DNA of 64,000 bases from Morinoia aosen (GCA_030386875.1 CM059563.1:34696139-34760138), one strand, 5' to 3'; counted from the stretch's first letter, positions 21,401 to 31,129 are shown. Notes: a model not told the origin generated them from the letters alone. Translations and numbers: made by a program.

Positions 21401-24400
21401 GGCTCGAAAAGTTCAGAGTAAATGTTTTTAAAATACTTCTTCTCCCTTTCTTTCACTGTTACTGTAATAATTAGCGATTATTTGCTGCAAGCAAAAATTA
21501 GAAATCTAGCGTAATTTTTGTGACGTTACGCCGGAAAATCAAAGGAGCGCAGTCGTGAAGCTTCATCTAGCAGGCCAGTTACTATGTGAAGTATAAAAAT
21601 TTTTAAAAATTCCAAAACTGAGATATAATTTTGTGTCCCACGTAATATAACGAATAAAGATAGGGAAAGTGTTGATTGTCGTAAAAGAAGCGGTTGCCCA
21701 TCAACTGTAACAACGCAAAAAATCAATTTAAAAACTTTATCAAGGATCGCTAGAAATTTTTATGGGTTCTTGAGAAAAAGGGCTTCAGATATTGGAGTAA
21801 CAGGAGAGTTTGTTCGTAGAGTGGTGAGAAGGGAATTGGAGTTCTCTCTTTCGAAGTTTAGGAAAAATCCACGGCTTCAAAACCTAATTATAAAAAAACA
21901 CACGAGAAGTTGCCTTCCACCTCTTAGCTCATGGTTTCGACTCTGTTGTGTCCATAGATGAGAACTTTGTCATTCATAAACAAGTTTCAATGAGTAAATT
22001 TTTCGATTTTTCACACAAAGTTTTTCAATAGTACCAAAAAAATTCAGAAATGTTCGCCGCAAGTAACGACTTGTTTGAGTCATGGCCTGTGGAGGAGTGA
22101 CGGCAAATGCTAAAAATCCTTTTCTTTTCCTTCTTAAAGGAGTGAGAATAAAGGCCAAAAACTATAAAGAACCTATCTTGAAATCAGGGTTAAAGAATCT
22201 TAGCGATACAATGTTCCATGGAAGGACATTTCTGTGTCAATAATCTTGATCACCTCTCCAATCGGTCTATATGATTTTTCATCAAGGGCAAAATACCTTT
22301 CTAGTTAAAAATTAATGACCTACATATTGTAATCCCTGATTTCAATTTCATCGAATTCTGTGTTTGGTCTGGTTTGAAGAAAAAAATGCTTGCATAAAAT
22401 CTCATCCAATGCTGAAAACTTCATTGTGGATTTCTGAATAAGAAAGAGTAAAATTAAACTCGAAGCTGTTAAGTGACGTAATGGAGCCAGATACTAAAAA
22501 GATTGATGGATGTTATGAAAAGAAAAGGTTGTTTAATCTTACCTAATAATACCCTTGGTTTGTTTATTTATTTATATATTTATTTGGTGTCAGCTTTTTC
22601 GTCTCTCTATCACGGTTATAAGGTCACTTAATGACCGTATCTGTGATACAAATTTTACTAGTACACAATTACAAGAATATTTTAATCGCAGCTAGGTAAT
22701 ATTAGGATGGATATATATGTTTGTCATCTATATCTGGGAAATTGATTCAAGAAAAACATTAAATCCTGTCATTTTATACGGGCCATGTACACCAATTGAA
22801 CGATATTTTCTAATTGGATTTTCAAAACTTTCAGGTCATCCTGCGATATTTTTATCATCATTCATAACGTTTTCGGGCATTTGAACTAGAAAGCTTTTTT
22901 TGCATGATTAGCGCGTCACCCTGTGCATTTTTTTCATCAGAGAAGCCTGCGAGCAGCATATGACGGTTGCGGAACTTCCAAAGGCTGCTTCGGAATTGTA
23001 GAGGGCTGCGTTGACACGCAAGAGTGAGTTTTCTTTCTTTTGGATAAGTTCAATCGAATTAATTTGGGAGTTAAGAACAATAATGGAATGTAAATTTATT
23101 ACCTTAGAGATTTGTTTACTCCTCGCTGAGGACCGTCAAGCTCCAAAGTTGTAATATTTGATGATTGTGCAAGAATCATACATTACTCAATTGTATTAAT
23201 TGAATGGTCAAGTGGTTGTCGACCCACCAGTCTCATTTCAAAAGACTATAGCTATCTTATCAGCTAAATTTATCCTGCGTTCGCTTTACTAGACGAGTCG
23301 AGCTAATGCAGCGCAAACTGTGAAATGAAGACATGATACAACGACGCAGATTATAATGAATTGCATAAGTTTTTGAGAGACGATACTGTTTTCTATGTCA
23401 TTTCCGTTCTAAATATCCAATTTAATTTACACCGCATAGCACTCAGAAACTATTTTCGCTCTGGTTAAAGTCTCCTAACATTTTTGAAGTTCGAACTCCT
23501 GTGTTTTTTGTGAGTGAACCACTTTAATGTTCTTCATTTTGGTGAATAGAACAACTAAATTTGGAACTTAATGGAATAAAGCTAGATTGCTATATTTCCA
23601 TCTGTTTGAAACTAGACTAACGTAGATCTGTATTAACACCAATTCCTAAATGAGACAGTCAAATCTTAGCGATGATGCCCTATATGCATTTACATCCAAA
23701 TTAAAAGTAGACGTGGTTGAGCTTTTGCTAAAAAAGCAAAGTTTATCATTGACTTCCGTGAAAGTCTTGATCGTACGTGTTGTTAACCTGCACTTAAAAC
23801 TTTTAAGAACAATATTTGTGTTGGAACCACTAGATGGTTGCAGAAAAACTTTCCAAGACTGCAGCTCTCATCCATGACTGCATTCAGGAACAGATTGCTC
23901 TAAGCTAGTGATACTGTACTTTCAATACGAATATATCGACTGTCAGGCGAAATCTAACATGTGAAGAAATTATATAGGAAGGCAGTATTTCAGGATTTTG
24001 TCGTAATCGTAAAAATTGTTGCTACACCCTACTGCTGGCATTACGTGCAGCAGTCCTACTGACCAGATTTAATACACCACTTGCTCCTATACTGCCGCGT
24101 TTGTTGACGATATCACATGTGGCGTATAGTGATAACCAAATCTTTGCTTCAGGCAGTATAGCAACATACATGACATTTGAATGACATTTCCCCTCTCTTG
24201 CCTCGAACTACAGCTTAAAACCTAAAAACCTAAAAAACTAGCATCTCTTGTGCAAGGCAGCAACCGAATATCTGGTTGAATAGTTCCTACTTTTCATAAT
24301 TTTGCCATGTTTCTCCAAGCGTATTCTGATGCAGCGCTTGTAAAATTCAAAAGTTTAACACAAAAACATCTCAAAACCGTTCCCTCACAAAATCGTCACA

Positions 24401-27400
24401 ACTCAGAATAACGCGTCTACTTTTCATAACTTGATCAGGCAGTTAAAAATTTTTACACATGATTTTTAGTAACAGTCACCTGTTTTAAAAGGTGACAACT
24501 CGAAAGAGATGCTCTCTATAAGTTCTCAAGCCGAATTAACCTTCACTGGTTGAGATACAGTACTCTACGAATCGTCCACGGAAGGTGTTCTTCTTTCAAT
24601 TTTATTTTCATTAGAGAATCATAGCTACCACACGCTGGTGCTTTGTGACCGATCTATCAATTTCCTTCCCTAAAAATTACTTCCAAAATGAAGTAGTTCA
24701 GTCCTCACTTGCTTGAAAGCAAGATCGAAGCAAAGGCATAAAGATAAATATTAAGTTCTCATGTACTATATAAAGGCCCAGTCAACTGCATAGAAGCTAG
24801 GCCTCACTCACTATGGCGCATCTCTGCAGCTGCAGGTGCAGTCTGTTGTGCTTTTGCAAATCTAATCCTATTCAATAATTTTTTTCCGAAGACACTGACT
24901 AAAATTTGAACTTTCATGACTTCAATAATTACCAGTAATTCAGTAGTATTGCTATGTCTGTTGGCAGCGACTGTTGCTCATCACACACTTTCTGTTGGTG
25001 GGTGTGACAGACAGACGGACGGACGGACAGACGCGACTCCTAACAACCTCGTACTACAGATTCAACGATGGACCACTTTTAGCATGAATATTGAATAAGG
25101 CTTTCGTGCTACCAGCCATTGATTCTGCAAGATTCTGGGCAATCTATGGCACTTTTTTGTGTATAATTAAAGTAACCTTTCCCCCAAATTAGTCAATGTT
25201 GCGGGAAGAGGCTGTGAAATAGGTTCCTGTCAAGCTTATCACACAAATTTTTAATGAAGTCAAAATATGGAGTTTGTGGTGGCCAGCTCATTTGCTTGTC
25301 CCTTCATTTGGAGTGAGCTAATTTTGAACATTTCTAGCCCTGTAGGTACGAGCATTGTCGTCCTGAAAGATCCTTTTGCCATAACAAAAATTTCACTCAA
25401 GGCAAGAACGGGGTCAGACTGTACATTCAAATAGTACTATGAGTTCATTTTGTCACTGCACAGAGGAGCACTTCCATGTCCATTCCATTAAAAACAGCCC
25501 CAGAATATAATGCTATCTCCAGCTGCCTGAACAGTTGGCATGATGCAAGACGGATCCAGAGCTTCGTGTGCATGTCATACCTTAACGCGCCTGTCGATGC
25601 AGGAGAGTGAATCTCAACTCGCCGTACCACATTACAAGCATATATGTATATAAATACGTCAATATACCAATGGAAGAAACCCTGACCTGACTGTATTTTT
25701 CCCAGTTTAATATTAGTATAACCGTTTTATTTACTTCATTTTAAGTTAAAAAAATATGTTCACTTATTTAGTGTTTTTATTTTAATTCGGAATCAGTTGC
25801 TTTCCAGAAAGATTGTCATGGAAGCTTCACAGGTTATTTAGCCTAAGATGTATGTTGGTCATTCTCAGGTGTTCGTTCATGCTTTACTGGTAATAATGTA
25901 TATGCTCGCGATTAATGAATCGTTGTTCAAGCCCCATTCTACAATAAGTGATGACAACATTGCTTGTAGAGAGAGACTCCTCATGAACCCAACTTGCGGC
26001 GAACTGCATAGTGTAGTACGTGGTATGCCGGAGTCTGTGTACATTCAATTTTATGAACTACGCACTGGAATTGTTCTATTTCAATTCATGAGGGCTTGTC
26101 AAGCTTTGTATAGGTAGATGCACTCACTAATTAACGTTTTCGTGAAATTTCCTAACCTACAAAACCCTGGGATATTGATTTCAGGTATAGAAAGTTGGGC
26201 ATGACTGCCGACTTTGAATAAATATATTGTACTTAGATTTGACGCTCTGGGAAAGGTTTAACTTTTGATATATTTTAGAATTACAAAAATACCGAAGATT
26301 GCCTGCAGCCCACATTAACAGGACAAACCATCGAAACCAAAACTAACGAAGTCTGTAGATTTTAAAACCAAAGCAATTCTCAACCCCGTCTTACTCATCC
26401 TGTATCAACTTAATATGTGGAATGTAATTTTTACCACTCTGTGAAGTAAACACATCGAAACTTTTATCTAGTGTATAAACTGTGCAACATAGTGTTCAGT
26501 TTGTTAGTTCATGATTCTTGTTCTCAAGAAAATTTTGTAGGCTGCTTCTTGAAATCCTATCGTGCGTTTTGCACTTAATGAAAATAATTCACGGGCCAAA
26601 TACACAAAGGTCATTATAAGTAGCATGTGGCAAAATAAATCAGCTAAATATTTTCAGGTACAACCTAACTCTACCGATAAAACTAATGATGAAGTAGTTT
26701 TCGGTTTAGAGTCAGAAAAAGAAAAGGCGAACTGACGGAGGAAGAAAAATACATTCGGTCCATTACGGGAAACTTACTAGTACAATGTATTCAATGTTTG
26801 TAGCTGATCTGACGCCTCATAGACCTTCTTGAAAGAGGATTCATTATAATAAGAATTATTTTGAACAGCTGTATGGTCGCCATCACGTACGCTAAGGCCG
26901 GCGATAACTACGCCATGGAGGTGTTCGGTGCCGCTGACGACGCCTCCACTGACATCTACATGGCAGGGGGATTGTCATTCGACACAAGCATGGTGAGTGT
27001 AGCAATGGAAATTCTGCACAATTTTTCGCTAATTAAATATCTAAAATAGAAATGATCAATTCGACGAGAAAAACAAAGTTGCACTCAAAAAATGGATGAC
27101 TGAACTACAAGGACAATTGCTACGTTTAAATTTTTTGATTTGTTCGAAGTTAGAGTTTAAGTCGTATTCCAAATAATTTCGATTTACTTAAGAGTGGCCT
27201 CATTCATTTTCCGAATTTATTCGAAAAAAGTTCTCTTTAATTTCACAAATAAAATTTGATCCAGCTTTTTGAAAGCAAGCCCCAAAAATTTCAAATCAAA
27301 TTTTGATTTGGACATCGAGAAGCTGAGCTCGTAAGCTTACGGTCGAATGCAATTTTTTTTCTTGAACACAACGAACAAGTTCGCTGTTGCCTTGTAAAAC

Positions 27401-30400
27401 GCTTGCTAAACGTTTTTACATCTGATGAACTTCATTCTTTTACGCTGAGTACTTACTTGGGAGTATATATCTACGCGTCCTTTCCTCTGTGCTGCCCAGC
27501 TCTTAGAACTCAGTCAGAGTTCGAGGGTCTTCTGGATGCCCTAACACATGCAAGCGAGCGATGTATATAAAGAGGAGATTCATATGAGAATATCGTCATC
27601 AACTAATCCTTCGTAGATGTGCACCCGTTCAGCCATTTGTATAAGAACTATTTCATCTATCTTTTCATTGTTATGTAAAACTCTGGAATTGAGGTAACCC
27701 ATTAATTACAGAGCCGTTTTTTATGCTATGACCTGTGCCGATTTTGTTGAGCAGGCGAACACGAGTGTGATGGCGTGCAGGAGCTTCGGTGGCGTCGTGG
27801 ACGTGGTGATGGCATTCAACTCCGTTGGACACTCCGACGATATCCTTCCGATCGTGAGGCCTTATGCTCGTCATTTTTGTTCTATCACGCGCCAGTGGCT
27901 GGCAGACGGCCTCCTGCTCATATTGTCAAACCGTCGTTAGAGAAGCGGTCATTGCAAAAACTATATTTGTCAGGGCCGAAATACGAGTGTAGCATTCATT
28001 GTCGAAAGATGATTGTTATTTTTTGTTCAAGGGCACCCAATTAATTGTCCGAAGAATACTATGCAGCATTTTGCAAGACAACATATTCAGCTGAATGTGG
28101 TGTGCCTTAATTCATTTTGTTACTAAGACTATAATTTTACACTCGGTTTCATCCACACTTATAAAGGGATTTCTGTAGGAATAGTAAAAGTGTCAGCGTG
28201 AATTTGATCGCTAAATAATTTTTTTAAATTAATAAAATAAACAGATTGGGTGATATAACTAAACACTAAAAAAAGTGAAACTTAGGAACAATCTCAATGA
28301 ATGTTTGTGTTATTTCTAATTAATAAATGGAGAGCTTTATTAGTCAATCAGACCGAGTAAGTTTTTACTATCAATTGCAAATAGACTTAAATTTAATGAT
28401 TGCTGTGGTGACTAGCCACTACCCCTCGACTAATGTAATCATTGGTTAAAATAATTTGGTAGGACATAGGGAAAGCGTCATGATGTTCTTTTTATACACA
28501 ACTTGACACCACCCAGTTCACTTGGTGCTGGTGGTGCGCTGTTGCACAGCCCTAACAGTGGAGTGTTCCTCTGGATCTTTTAATCAGTAAGACAAGTACA
28601 AACGCAAAGTGGTAACCTTGTGAAGCCAGTGATACTGCAAACTCGGACGAAAGCGTAACGGACGGACTAACTAAGGAACTAAGGAACTATAAGACTAAAG
28701 AAGGAAGAAGTATAATATTGTATGGATAATAGTGCTGATCCTTAAAAATGGTTATGCACCGCGTATTGCACTGTTCAGAGTGCAACTGGGTTAGGAGTGG
28801 GAGAAGTAATGGGATCGTTCTACTGAAAAATTTGCTAAAATTGGGTTCTCTGAATCTTTCAAGTATACATGAGGTTTGGATCGTCGAATTTTGTTTGTTT
28901 GATTACCTTCAATTAAATTAATTTTATTTCACAGATCCGTTTAATTATACTTACACAAATCAAGCTTGCAAGTCTACGCTAAAATTTAAGCACCCATCCT
29001 ACGAACATATATGCGCTCATTTCCTCCTAACGAAAGGTTCCCAGCTGGTAATGAATCTGGGGGAAAATAAAAAGTGCGTTTACTGTAAAGGACAGCGGAA
29101 ACAACTTTGTGTGTAAATCAAAACAGATTTATAAGAGGGGACAGTAATAACTCGTTTATGTTCCCTACAGCCTGACCTGGGTCTGTCTGACATCAGCGTG
29201 TCGCACGTAGACGGAGTGCTGTACTGCAGCTTCACACGAGAGGCCGTGCTGGTGGTGGGCGGCTTCACCTACGACCTGGACAGCGATGAGTTCCATCTCG
29301 AGGTCGCTCATGGCAATCTCTCTGACAGTAAGTACTTCAATGAGCGCGTGCGTACCTTATTAATTTGATCACAAATTGAAGAAAAAAGTAGAAAATCGAA
29401 GTCATTACCTATGTTTGGGTAACCAGTTTATAGGATAAGAGTAAGGACGAACCGACTACGCAAGCAGGAAAAAAGTATGTATTAAGATACTGGGCTATTA
29501 CACACTGTACAGGGCGGATTTTTCAGCATATGATCCAAATTTTAGTCCCTAATTTGATAGAGGAGTTGAAAAAAAGTTCTCGTGGCCGAGATCACTCATG
29601 ATTCGATGAGTAAGATTTTGTACGTAACTAAATTTTCGTGTGTACTATAATTAGGAACAGGATTCGCTCAAAAAGTGAGGAACATTCTTCGAAATGTAAA
29701 TCTTTGAACTGATTGGGTCCGCATGAGAAATAAAATTGCCAATTTTCCACCACGCTATCGCTGGAAGCAGCACGCTAAATTTGGCCTTGCGTTATTACTG
29801 AAAACAGGCAACTAAATTTCAAGTCATGTTTATGCGAGAGCAGAGGGATAGAGTTTGCTCCATGCTGTTCTTAACACAGAGAACTGATTATAACAATCAG
29901 GGAAGCAAACATGATTATCAAATTCTGCAAGAATTTGTCTCAATTTATGTCTTAAAAATAGGAATGAATATCAACTATTGAAACAAAATTTTTATGGATC
30001 AGAACTTGGTAGTCAGGAGTGTTCAACTTACAAGGCAGGAGTAGAGACGGCTACATTAGCTTATCAAGTGGCACGCAAGCAAGCAGACAAGCATGGAAGC
30101 AGGCCGGCAAGCAAGCAGGCAAGCAAACAAGCCGGCAGGCAGGCAGACAGGCAGACAGGCAGGTAAGCAAGCAGGCAGACAAAAAGTTGTGTATTATTTT
30201 AAAGTTGAAAGGATATTTATATCAGTACATAAATCTTTCGTAAGCGGCTGCAGAACTGATTAGCTAGCAGCGGTGAGAAGCTGTGAGTCCCCGCTGCACG
30301 TGTCAGAGTACGAGACGCTGTAATACAAATTGGCACGCTGTAATCAACTTTTCCTCGTGGGCTCATGGCGCTCTATTATTCAAGTCATCGATTCTAGTTA

Positions 30401-30658
30401 CTTCACTGTATTGGAAATGTGAAGGTGAGTAGCCTACCTCTCACAGTATAATTATTCCGAGCCAGTTTTTGGGCCATCTTCAGCAGAGATCTGAGGAGGC
30501 GGGGGTGAAGAAAAATACCTTAGCATGTATGTGGTTGTCTGTGTATCTTTATTTTTCATGTCTTTATAAATTTTCTTTCCATTTCAGCTGGTGCACTTAC
30601 GCACCATGAGCACCAGGGTGTCACAGAAGAGCCAGTCTCACTCGGCGACTTCCCTTAG
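15382..30658 (+). CDS. Reeler-DOMON protein, ferric-chelate reductase 1-like
   Basis: Nine-exon gene: 15382-15409, 17094-17419, 18154-18245, 18614-18713, 22941-23023, 26869-26992, 27755-27853, 29171-29327, 30588-30658. The CDS is 1080 nt (359 aa) with every intron GT-AG and frame kept across all joins. Residues 1-27 form a signal peptide (basic ERNSK, then the hydrophobic core MLAVLVATLALV). Residues about 30-178 are a Reeler domain (GDAVVGGE, FKGFFIQARD, AVTHPNNSTKTS, VDWVAP, QQFDTFWVGIES). Residues about 190-335 are a DOMON domain introduced by the family signature YDGCGTSKGCFG, with MAITYAKAGDNYAMEVFG-like strands and DGVLYCSFTRE. The family (FRRS1, arthropod CG8399-like) normally continues into a six-helix cytochrome b561 that reduces ferric iron across a membrane. 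Here the protein stops just after the DOMON at EEPVSLGDFP, so it is predicted to be secreted and not itself a transmembrane reductase. Reeler and DOMON are certain; the first exon is less so; function is inferred from the family. Confidence 0.85.
15410..17093. other. intron 1
   Basis: Unique AT-rich sequence to about 16650, then a C/A-rich tract (separate entry). I see no other gene, RNA or mobile element. Confidence 0.4.
16650..16930. repeat. degenerate CTACCAACA simple repeat
   Basis: An irregular run of CACTACCAACA, CCATCACC and similar C/A-rich words with almost no G on the plus strand, ending about 165 bp before exon 2. If transcription starts downstream of intron 1, this tract would fall in the proximal promoter instead. 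Confidence 0.8.
17094..17419 (+). CDS. exon 2, signal peptide and Reeler N-half
   Basis: Acceptor CCGTACAG, donor GAG/GTGAGT, ends in phase 0 at residue 118. It carries the hydrophobic signal core, AACEDMTPRH, VAPYQLQISGDAVVGGETIG and FKGFFIQARDVATDE, ending YVDCDPGIE. The N-terminal part is distinctly G+C-rich compared with the surrounding introns. Confidence 0.9.
17420..18153. other. intron 2
   Basis: AT-rich and unique; the 75-codon minus-strand ORF at 17658-17885 has no recognisable feature. Confidence 0.5.
18154..18245 (+). CDS. exon 3, Reeler middle
   Basis: Acceptor GATGCGACAG, donor TTCAG/GTGAAG, phase 2 at the 3' end. It reads NAVTHPNNSTKTSITVDWVA then PADYDGIIIF. This is the conserved AVTH...W.AP...G segment of Reeler domains. 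Confidence 0.9.
18614..18713 (+). CDS. exon 4, Reeler C-terminus
   Basis: Acceptor TTGAGCAG; its first base completes AGG (Arg149). Reads ASVVQQFDTFWVGIESSEVT and on to LLNFRSP, then donor GTTAGT in phase 0. The FDTFWV block is the hallmark end of the Reeler fold. Confidence 0.88.
18955..20451 (-). pseudogene. Penelope-like retroelement, minus copy
   Basis: A 5'-truncated Penelope-like element inside intron 4. The minus-strand frame 20451-19679 encodes the reverse transcriptase from DADKDF on: motif A SLDIENLFTNVPL, motif B GLGMGLPFGPIFANIF and the catalytic YVDDTFVLF are intact. After a stop at 19679 the frame shifts and the GIY-YIG endonuclease follows in 19661-19368 (LPYFGFQSEKLRK, CAHCASQYVGSTHRV, VRVAEHA), with a further one-base deletion in EHAGRS. 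The tail runs to about 18955 and includes a GAGC/GCTC hairpin plus CGAAACG motif at 19041-19078. It is inactive because of these breaks, and is joined head-to-head with the plus copy. Confidence 0.92.
20452..21465 (+). pseudogene. Penelope-like retroelement, plus copy
   Basis: An inverted second copy, homologous to complement 20008-18955 of the minus copy. It starts inside the RT at LENNNQLNYLDVNV, lacks motifs A-C, and reads through SVYRRPTFSGLGLSYFSF to FRNLVFKL and a stop at 20781. The endonuclease frame begins before LPYFGFQSEKLRK (about 20799) and breaks after CASQYVGSTN by a one-base loss. The C-terminus (VRVAEHAGRSHRTGRLLTSL to LNGMQSAYPLKIVI) is intact in a third frame to 21283. The tail carries GTTGAAAATGAGCTTAGGCT then CGAAAAG at 21385-21410. 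The two copies abut with no spacer at 20451/20452. Confidence 0.92.
21640..22525 (+). pseudogene. IS630/mariner-type transposase relic
   Basis: Decayed transposase in intron 4. Recognisable pieces in shifting frames: CRKRSGCPSTVTTQ (21677), then SRIARNFYG, RKRASDIGVTGEFVRRVVRR (about 21772-21830), KFRKNPRLQNLIIKK, the catalytic-site region degraded near 21955, MACGGVTANAKNPFLFLLKG (22081-22140) and FQ-type positions lost. It ends with KKNACIKSHPMLKTS near 22385-22425. This order matches the DD(34-37)E/D transposases common in arthropods. Many stops and frameshifts. Confidence 0.8.
22526..22940. other. intron 4 remainder
   Basis: Short TTTATTTATTTATATATTTA low-complexity run at 22557-22590, otherwise no feature. 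A T-rich tract ends at the acceptor TTTTTTTCATCAG before exon 5. Confidence 0.5.
22941..23023 (+). CDS. exon 5, DOMON entry motif
   Basis: Acceptor TTTTCATCAG, donor GA/GTGAGT, phase 2. Reads RSLRAAYDGCGTSKGCFGIV then EGCVDTQ. The CG.(S/T)KGCFG motif marks the start of the DOMON domain in the FRRS1 family. Several Cys residues probably form disulphides. Confidence 0.92.
23024..25140. other. intron 5, first part
   Basis: Unique sequence. A 75-codon ORF at 23650-23877 is unrecognised. A TATATAAA box at 24767-24774 precedes a 21-codon cysteine-rich ORF at 24813 (MAHLCSCRC...). A short GACGGACGGACGG tract lies at 25013-25030. No certain gene. Confidence 0.4.
25145..25640 (-). pseudogene. Tc1-type transposase relic, antisense in intron 5
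   Basis: The minus strand reads ALRYDMHTKLWIRLASCQLF near 25590-25540, then the SGAVFNGMDMEVLL region (canonical WGCFSWNGMGPL). After frameshifts it reads SFQDDNARTYRARNVQ (about 25372-25325), carrying the second catalytic Asp, and finally MSWPPQTPYFDFIKNLCDKL then DRNLF (about 25290-25215), the decayed WPPQSPDLNPIENLWD block. The Glu of the DDE triad is changed in this last block. Inactive, and the N-terminal half was not found. Confidence 0.85.
25645..26868. other. intron 5, last part
   Basis: Unique AT-rich sequence. Contains the 89-codon ORF listed separately. No other element recognised. Confidence 0.4.
25848..26117 (+). CDS. hypothetical ORF, 89 codons, intronic
   Basis: Open frame MYVGHSQVFVHALLVIMYML then a mixed hydrophilic stretch with RERLLMNPTCGEL and ending QALYR. 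A hydrophobic segment near the N-terminus could act as a signal anchor. No family recognised, no promoter or splice support, and it lies within an intron of the Reeler-DOMON gene on the same strand. Probably chance. Confidence 0.15.
   Translation: MYVGHSQVFVHALLVIMYMLAINESLFKPHSTISDDNIACRERLLMNPTCGELHSVVRGMPESVYIQFYELRTGIVLFQFMRACQALYR
26869..26992 (+). CDS. exon 6, DOMON strands
   Basis: Acceptor TTTTGAACAG; the first C completes GAC (Asp210). Reads CMVAITYAKAGDNYAMEVFG then AADDASTDIYMAGGLSFDTS M, donor GTGAGT, phase 0. Confidence 0.92.
26993..27754. other. intron 6
   Basis: AT-rich. Holds a small perfect-arm inverted repeat, CAAATCAAA/TTTGATTTG, near 27292-27312 and a TATATAAA box at 27564-27571 without a convincing ORF behind it. 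Confidence 0.5.
27755..27853 (+). CDS. exon 7, DOMON strands
   Basis: Acceptor TTGTTGAGCAG, donor ATC/GTGAGG, phase 0 at both ends. Reads ANTSVMACRSFGGVVDVVMA then FNSVGHSDDILPI, the SVVAC...V...SYN.G region of DOMON domains. Confidence 0.92.
27854..29170. other. intron 7
   Basis: Unique sequence with no recognised element. Overlapping ORFs around 27728-28044 are shadows and read-through of exon 7. Confidence 0.5.
29171..29327 (+). CDS. exon 8, end of DOMON
   Basis: Acceptor TTCCCTACAG, donor GACA/GTAAGT, phase 1. Reads PDLGLSDISVSHVDGVLYCS, then FTREAVLVVGGFTYDLDSDE and FHLEVAHGNLSD. It is markedly G+C-rich. Confidence 0.92.
29328..30059. other. intron 8, first part
   Basis: Unique sequence; nothing recognised. 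Confidence 0.5.
30060..30182. repeat. AAGC/AGGC tetranucleotide tract
   Basis: Imperfect (CAAG)n/(CAGG)n/(CAGA)n run inside intron 8. It keeps two plus-strand ORFs open with KQASKQAGRQADRQTGR-like peptides, which are not genes. Confidence 0.9.
30588..30658 (+). CDS. exon 9, last coding exon
   Basis: Acceptor TCCATTTCAG after a clear pyrimidine tract. CT completes ACT; reads GALTHHEHQGVTEEPVSLGD then FP and TAG at 30656-30658. The (T/S).EPV.L segment is the usual linker before cytochrome b561 in this family, but a stop follows instead. Possible polyadenylation signals are ATTAAA at 30878 and AATAAA at 31128. Confidence 0.85.
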
Positions 30659-30780
30659 GGCGCCAGCCAGTGACCGCGCTACCCAACTTGCCCATACGGG
30701 GCTTTGTTCATCAAAGATTTTTCAAGGGATTTTCCTAATAAGTTATTGTAATAACCTCAATTTGTAAACAGTAAAACTTC

Positions 30781-30786
30781 TTTATT
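30781..30786 (-). terminator. minus-strand polyadenylation signal AATAAA
   Basis: TTTATT on the plus strand, 109 nt downstream of the TGA of the minus-strand exon at 30895-30984. It lies between the two convergent genes. Confidence 0.6.
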
Positions 30787-30894
30787 GATTATCAAGCTAA
30801 AATACACAGCAAAGACTTTCCTGAGTGTTTTATGTTTCAGAAAATGAAGAAGTAAAAAACAGTGAAAGAGTTTTGACATTAAAGTTAAGACGCA

Positions 30895-30984
30895 TCAGCT
30901 GAGCTTCACGACAACCTTGTGGTTGAAGTCCATTTTCACGCGGTAGTTCCGTTCGTATGCAATTTGATCTTGTTTCAAATATTT
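30895..30984 (-). CDS. terminal exon of unidentified minus-strand gene
   Basis: The minus strand has a strong acceptor (TTTAATTCTTTTCAG) followed by 29 codons and TGA: KYLKQDQIAYERNYRVKMDF then NHKVVVKLS. The exon starts in phase 0, its codon use is coding-like, and an AATAAA follows at the right distance. I do not recognise the protein; it ends in a basic beta-strand-like tail. Upstream exons must lie to the right on the minus strand, but I could not assign any. The gene is convergent with the Reeler-DOMON gene, 236 bp from its stop. Confidence 0.6.
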   Translation of the reverse strand, partial: KYLKQDQIAYERNYRVKMDFNHKVVVKLS

Positions 30985-31129
30985 CTGAAAAGAATTAAAT
31001 GAGACTGAAGTTGATAAAACTGGTACGGACGACTTGAAGGGAGTCAGCAGGACAGATAAATGGAAAACTTTAGAGCTCGTCCCAGGCAGAAGTAATGAGT
31101 AAAAAACAATGCGAGGTTATCAAAGAAAA

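Noticed and set aside
25848-26117. 89-codon ORF as an extra exon of the Reeler-DOMON gene
   Set aside because: The neighbouring exons (22941 and 26869) join in frame without it, and it has no family similarity.
30019-30243. KQAGKQ repeat peptide ORFs
   Set aside because: AAGC/AGGC simple repeat inside an intron.
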